From positions 108,655 through 172,654 of the forward strand of contig CAAFUF010000039.1 in assembly GCA_900766135.1 (NCBI GenBank): 64,000 nucleotides of DNA, in the 5' to 3' direction. Source of the DNA: Paenibacillaceae bacterium (GTDB lineage: Bacteria > Bacillota > Bacilli > Paenibacillales > Paenibacillaceae). Positions 61,343 to 64,000 of the stretch are shown here, one piece after another (the first letter of the stretch is position 1; every line of letters begins with the position of its first letter). Position numbers and translations under genes: made by a program. The notes beneath the pieces are model-generated. The model saw nothing but the letters and a program-made list of their open reading frames with translations. It was not told the DNA's origin and searched no databases.

Positions 61343-61402
61343 ATGGAGGTTAAAGATGCATTGACAATAATGTTCCTTTTCGGAACGTTTATCCTTGCGT
61401 AA
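61343..61402 (+). CDS. Cassette 6: holin-like type I toxin peptide
   Basis: A 19-residue peptide, MEVKDALTIMFLFGTFILA, behind a perfect AAAGGAGGTGAAGCC site. The EVKDALTIMFLFGTF text matches the start of the putative holin-like toxins (Hol_Tox) of Bacillota, usually about 30 residues. The stop falls directly before a hairpin AAAACCCACC/GGTGGGTTTT. It may be a short natural form or a clipped gene. An antisense antitoxin RNA would be expected but is not proven. Confidence 0.65.
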   Translation: MEVKDALTIMFLFGTFILA

Positions 61403-61439
61403 AAACCCACCCCAAGGTTAACGGCCGAAGGTGGGTTTT
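61402..61439. terminator. Hairpin after the holin-like toxin
   Basis: AAAACCCACC and GGTGGGTTTT form a strong stem, overlapping the toxin stop codon. Symmetric A/T ends make it usable on both strands, as in type I toxin-antitoxin loci. Confidence 0.75.
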
Positions 61440-61488
61440 GTTCCTTAAATGACTTAGAGGGGAATAAACCATCCAAGCCAATTGTATA

Positions 61489-61517
61489 GCCGAGTGTTCT
61501 CAGCACTCGGTTTTCTT
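61489..61517 (+). terminator. Second hairpin in cassette 6
   Basis: GCCGAGTG and CACTCGGT enclose TTCTCAG, followed by TTTCTT. It may end the toxin transcript or an RNA antitoxin. Nothing else is seen in 61440-61630. Confidence 0.6.
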
Positions 61518-61630
61518 ATACAAATGATACCATAACAAAAAGGCAATGAAAACTCTAACTGTAAAGAAATGATAAGGACCTCACCACTAAAACAGACAAG
61601 TAAGCAAATCGATGAAGGCTTGAACATCCT

Positions 61631-61798
61631 ATAACACAGCATTTACACTTCGGGCCAGCTAGGCTGTCCCTCGGTCCGCGAGAGGTATTGTCGAAGAGGC
61701 AGACTCAGCGGACAACCCTGCACCACCGACTAACCGCATCGCAGCCGCTTGCTTCGTTCGCTTAAGACGGTGAGGGTTCGTGAATAAAAGAACGTTAT
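61631..61798 (+). repeat. attC-like site 6 (long type)
   Basis: Outer arms ATAAC-ACA-GCATTTACA and CGTGAATAA-AAGAAC-GTTAT. Inside resembles site 1: TCCGCGAG..CTCAGCGGACAACCCTGCACC / GGTGAGGGTT. Upstream GAACATCCT matches the complement of the cassette 6 start (GTTATAGGAAATTCC). Confidence 0.85.
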
Positions 61799-61877
61799 GC
61801 GAAACCCCTAAAGAGCGATAAATTCATACAATAACATTCTAAGGAGAATCTTATGTGGTTCTTGGATCAGTATTGGA

Positions 61878-61967
61878 ATGGGTCTTTTAGTAATGATTTT
61901 TCTATTTTATTTTCTTTTTGGGAACCCAGTAATTCGAGAACAAATAATAAGATACGGATTTAAGTGA
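61878..61967 (+). CDS. Cassette 7: possible 29-residue membrane peptide
   Basis: MGLLVMIFLFYFLFGNPVIREQIIRYGFK: a membrane helix with a basic tail. An AAGGAG site (61841) stands before ATG 61853 in another frame (36 residues), so either this peptide is read from a frameshifted older gene or the cassette is decaying. The remaining 61968-62129 is purine-rich with repeated GATAAGAAGATC-like words and has no gene. Confidence 0.3.
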   Translation: MGLLVMIFLFYFLFGNPVIREQIIRYGFK

Positions 61968-62129
61968 TGGAAAGAACTGATAAGAAGATCACATTTGTAT
62001 AAGGATAAATAGATCGATTTAAAGATCGGATAAGAAAATCAAATTAGACTGGATTAAAAGAACTATTCAAAGGCCTATTTAGAAGATTGAGAGCATTTGA
62101 GGGTTAAACAAAGAAGACAGGGGCATCGC

Positions 62130-62269
62130 ATAACACCATATTCACGCTCAGGGCTATCGCCCTTCGGTTGTCAGATGTATAATCGTGGAAGAAGCTCAGA
62201 CAACAAACGCCTCAGCCTAAGATAAGAGCTATCTAAGGCTGGGGCGTTTCGTGAATACTAGACCGTTAT
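62130..62269 (+). repeat. attC-like site 7 (short type)
   Basis: Outer arms ATAAC-ACC-ATATTCACG and CGTGAATAC-TAGACC-GTTAT; inner parts as in sites 3 and 5. Upstream AGGGGCATCGC pairs with the cassette 7 start (GTTATGCGAAACCCCT). Confidence 0.9.
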
Positions 62270-62310
62270 AAGAAATGCCTGCAAAACTAAAAATATGGTA
62301 AGGAGCTACT

Positions 62311-62955
62311 ATGAAGTACACTAACTTTTTGTTCGACCTTGATGGAACTCTGACAGATCCAAAGATAGGAATTACTAAAGCAGTACAATACGCTTTGTTA
62401 CAAAAAGGCATTATAGTTAATGATTTATCTAAACTGGAATGCTTTATTGGACCTCCATTACAAGAATCTTTTTCATTGTACTATCACATGAATGAAGTAG
62501 AAGCATGGGAATCGGTAGCAGCATACCGGGAGTATTTTAAGGAATATGGAATTTACGAGAATGAATTATATGAAGGAATTACAGATTTACTAAAATTATT
62601 ACAATCTAAACAATACCAATTATTCGTGGCAACATCTAAACCAACTGTCTTTGCAGAAATGATCATAACTTATTTTAACCTCAATAGTTATTTTGTAGGC
62701 ATCTATGGAAGTGAGTTGGATGGAACACGATCTAACAAGGGGGAATTAATCGAATATATTATGGAAGGGAATCAATTAAGACATGACAATACAGTCATGA
62801 TTGGTGATCGGAAACATGATTTGATTGGAGCAAATAATAATAGGATTGATTCAATAGCAGTAGGGTATGGCTATGGTTCAGAAGCAGAATTGAAGGGTGA
62901 AAACCCAACTTATTATTATAAGACGATTAAGGACTTTATTGAAGCATATTTATAG
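62311..62955 (+). CDS. HAD-family hydrolase (phosphoglycolate phosphatase/5'-nucleotidase-like)
   Basis: 214 residues: motif I FLFDLDGTLTDPKIGITKAVQYAL, cap domain, motif II VATSKPTVFA (Thr/Ser), motif III Lys and motif IV MIGDRKHDLIGANNNRIDSIAVGYGYGS. This matches Gph/PpaX-like or pyrimidine 5'-nucleotidase-like phosphatases. AT-rich like the cassettes. It starts 42 bases after attC-like site 7; no matching site is found behind it in this window. ATG 62311 after GGTAAGGAGCTACT. Confidence 0.85.
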   Translation: MKYTNFLFDLDGTLTDPKIGITKAVQYALLQKGIIVNDLSKLECFIGPPLQESFSLYYHMNEVEAWESVAAYREYFKEYGIYENELYEGITDLLKLLQSKQYQLFVATSKPTVFAEMIITYFNLNSYFVGIYGSELDGTRSNKGELIEYIMEGNQLRHDNTVMIGDRKHDLIGANNNRIDSIAVGYGYGSEAELKGENPTYYYKTIKDFIEAYL

Positions 62956-62977
62956 AAGAAGGAGTGATCCTGAGTAG

Positions 62978-63253
62978 AAACTAAATTGGTTGACCCATGA
63001 GGAGACTAATAAATTTCTTGAAATTGATGATTGGCATCCTGCATATTTAAATATTATCAATGCAGCGACATTACCAACTTTCAGGGGAACCGGGTTACAC
63101 CAATTCCTGCTAAAGCGAAGAAGGGAAGAAGCTGATCGAAGCAACTGTAGACTGATTGTAGGGCAATGTGATTTTTTATCTCAAAGTCACAGGAACATGG
63201 AACGGATTGGAATGAAGATCGGTTATATAAGAACTACTTGGACTGAAGCATAA
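62978..63253 (+). pseudogene. GNAT acetyltransferase fragment (C-terminal part)
   Basis: About 91 codons: NIINAATLPTFRGTGLHQFLLKRRREEADRSNCRLIVGQCDFLSQSHRNMERIGMKIGYIRTTW is the acetyl-CoA-binding half of a GNAT (RGTGL for RxxGxG). An in-frame stop (62975) precedes it and no proper start with a ribosome site is present. The N-terminal half is missing, so it is probably a remnant. Confidence 0.65.
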
Positions 63254-63290
63254 GTTTGCAGTAAATATGGAGGACAATCCGGAGGATTTA

Positions 63291-63836
63291 ATGTATAATC
63301 GGATACACATTTTTGGAACTTCCGGCTCGGGTGCAACGACATTAGGCAGAGAATTATCCCAACATTTACCCCATGTGAACTTTGATGGAGACGATTATTT
63401 TTGGATAGAGAAGTTTAGTGAACCCAGGGACCCGCAGGAGAGGATTCGGCTTTTAAAAAAAGACCTTTCGAATTGTAGCCAATGGATTCTATCCGGGGCG
63501 GTTTGTGGTTGGGGGGACGAACTAAAGCCTATTTTTGACCTGGTGGTATTGCTTTATGTTCCATCAGATGTGCGACTCCAACGATTGAAGGGAAGGGAAT
63601 TTCAAAGATACGGAGATTCCATATTGCCCGGGGGGGACAAGCACGAACCATCCAAAGCATTTTTGGAATGGGCCGCTCTCTATGACACGGCCGGGCTTGA
63701 AGTTAGGAGTAGGGCCTTACACGAGCACTGGGTTTCAGATTTAACTTGTCCTGTATTGAGAATAGAGGGAAATCAATCCGTTAATGAAAGAGTAGAAAGT
63801 ATACTAAAATATATTGAATTCAACAGAAGATATTAA
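63291..63836 (+). CDS. P-loop kinase-like protein (adenylate-kinase-like)
   Basis: 181 residues: P-loop IHIFGTSGSGATTLGRELSQ (about 4-23), VNFDGDDYFWIEKFSEPRDPQERI, WILSGAVCGWGDEL and LVVLLYVPSDVRLQRLKGRE (lid Arg). It belongs to the AAA_18/shikimate- or adenylate-kinase-like group; the substrate is unknown. ATG 63291 is chosen because CCGGAGG lies upstream. GC content is between that of the cassettes and the chromosome. Confidence 0.75.
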   Translation: MYNRIHIFGTSGSGATTLGRELSQHLPHVNFDGDDYFWIEKFSEPRDPQERIRLLKKDLSNCSQWILSGAVCGWGDELKPIFDLVVLLYVPSDVRLQRLKGREFQRYGDSILPGGDKHEPSKAFLEWAALYDTAGLEVRSRALHEHWVSDLTCPVLRIEGNQSVNERVESILKYIEFNRRY

Positions 63837-63882
63837 ATCGAGTGATCCGCTCGAAAGGAGAGAGAGCATCATGCATGAGAAG

Positions 63883-64000
63883 GGGTCTGTCAAGAATTTT
63901 GTGTAAACACTCCTAGAGAAATCCTACAGCCTGCTTAAGGTAGATGAGGGCCGATGCGGTCGGGGAAGAAGACCGAGAGCTGAAGCAGGATCTGCCCCCA
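63883..64000 (-). mobile_element. End of an IS256-family insertion sequence
   Basis: GGGTCTGTCAAGAATTTTGTGTAAAC is of the (A)ATTnTGTGTAAA type seen at IS256-family ends. The minus strand inward of it encodes the C-terminus of a transposase. The element continues past the window. Confidence 0.65.
63935..64000 (-). CDS. IS256-family transposase, C-terminal 21 residues (truncated by window)
   Basis: Read from 64000 down: WGQILLQLSVFFPDRIGPHLP and a stop at 63935-63937. The text resembles the ends of IS256-type transposases (QILLQLSxFFPDR). It is 52 bases inside the proposed element end. Confidence 0.6.
   Translation of the reverse strand, partial: WGQILLQLSVFFPDRIGPHLP

Noticed and set aside
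61258..61506. 82-codon minus-strand frame over the holin-like toxin
   Set aside because: It overlaps the ribosome site, toxin and terminator in antisense and has no protein-like pattern; an antisense RNA is possible but not a protein.
57992..62269. CRISPR array or REP/BIME repeats as explanation for the seven repeated sites
   Set aside because: The repeats are 140-180 bp and 0.3-0.7 kb apart with genes between, unlike CRISPR. The cassette-specific pairing of start and end is not explained by REP or MITE insertion.

Overview
The window looks like chromosome of a spore-forming, aerobic Bacillota of the Paenibacillus type. The pointers are moderately high-GC genes with AGGAGG-type ribosome sites, many TTG/GTG starts, and Bacillus-lineage genes (sda, dnaB/dnaI helicase loaders, hemQ, yuzB, yutJ, yumC-type reductase, yuiB, sinR/sinI, sipW, tasA), together with the futalosine menaquinone route (mqnE, a UbiD-type decarboxylase). 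I did no database search; family names rest on motifs and remembered family sequences.

Layout. 1-8.8 kb: end of a class B penicillin-binding protein, a four-gene Mn/Zn ABC importer, an SPFH protein, a Cof-type phosphatase, DUF456 and a MurJ/SpoVB-type flippase. 8.8-9.2 kb: four ~80-bp tandem repeats. 9.2-17.8 kb: DUF2515, a thioredoxin-like protein, heme A synthase, a UbiD-family decarboxylase, a HEPN protein, and a SAM-riboswitch-controlled metNIQ methionine importer. 18.3-24.4 kb: an SDR, then a GntR regulator divergent from a phosphonate/phosphite-type ABC operon that ends in a tyrosine phosphatase. 24.5-35 kb: Fe-S, redox and heme genes (nfu, yuzB, yutJ, mqnE, iscA-like, yumC, ndh, hemQ) and sda behind a DnaA-box cluster. 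35.2-40.1 kb: MITE-like repeats, yuiB, and a biofilm-type locus (sinR-like; tasA-like, sipW, large tapA-position protein) divergent from a sinI-like gene behind a GEMM (c-di-GMP-type) riboswitch. 40.2-56 kb: dnaB, dnaI, trxA, uvrC, a CPBP protease, a c-di-AMP (ydaO) riboswitch with ktrB/ktrA, an ArsB/NhaD-type permease, LysR, and sdhCAB.

56.1-64 kb is the most unusual part. A tyrosine recombinase with a HARP-like N-terminal domain is followed, on the same strand, by an AT-rich array of seven 0.5-0.85-kb cassettes. Each cassette ends in a 140-180-bp structured repeat shaped like an integron attC site (..ATAAC-spacer-GTATTCACG ... CGTGAATAC-spacer-GTTAT..). The bases just before each repeat are complementary to the first ~15-18 bases of that same cassette, which is the expected signature of cassettes that circularise and insert at GTT. 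A promoter-like sequence and an attI-like junction lie between the recombinase and the first cassette. Cassette contents are unknown proteins, a 4-TM protein, an XRE repressor with a DUF6809 gene and two operator palindromes, a RelE-type toxin-antitoxin pair, and a holin-like toxin peptide. The array is followed by a HAD gene, a GNAT fragment, a kinase-like gene, and the end of an IS256-family element at the window edge.

Two second-messenger inputs are readable: c-di-AMP for potassium uptake, and c-di-GMP (or a relative) for the SinI/SinR matrix switch. In the matrix switch, three GTTC-N8-GAAC palindromes in front of the tapA/sipW/tasA-like operon are the probable SinR operators.
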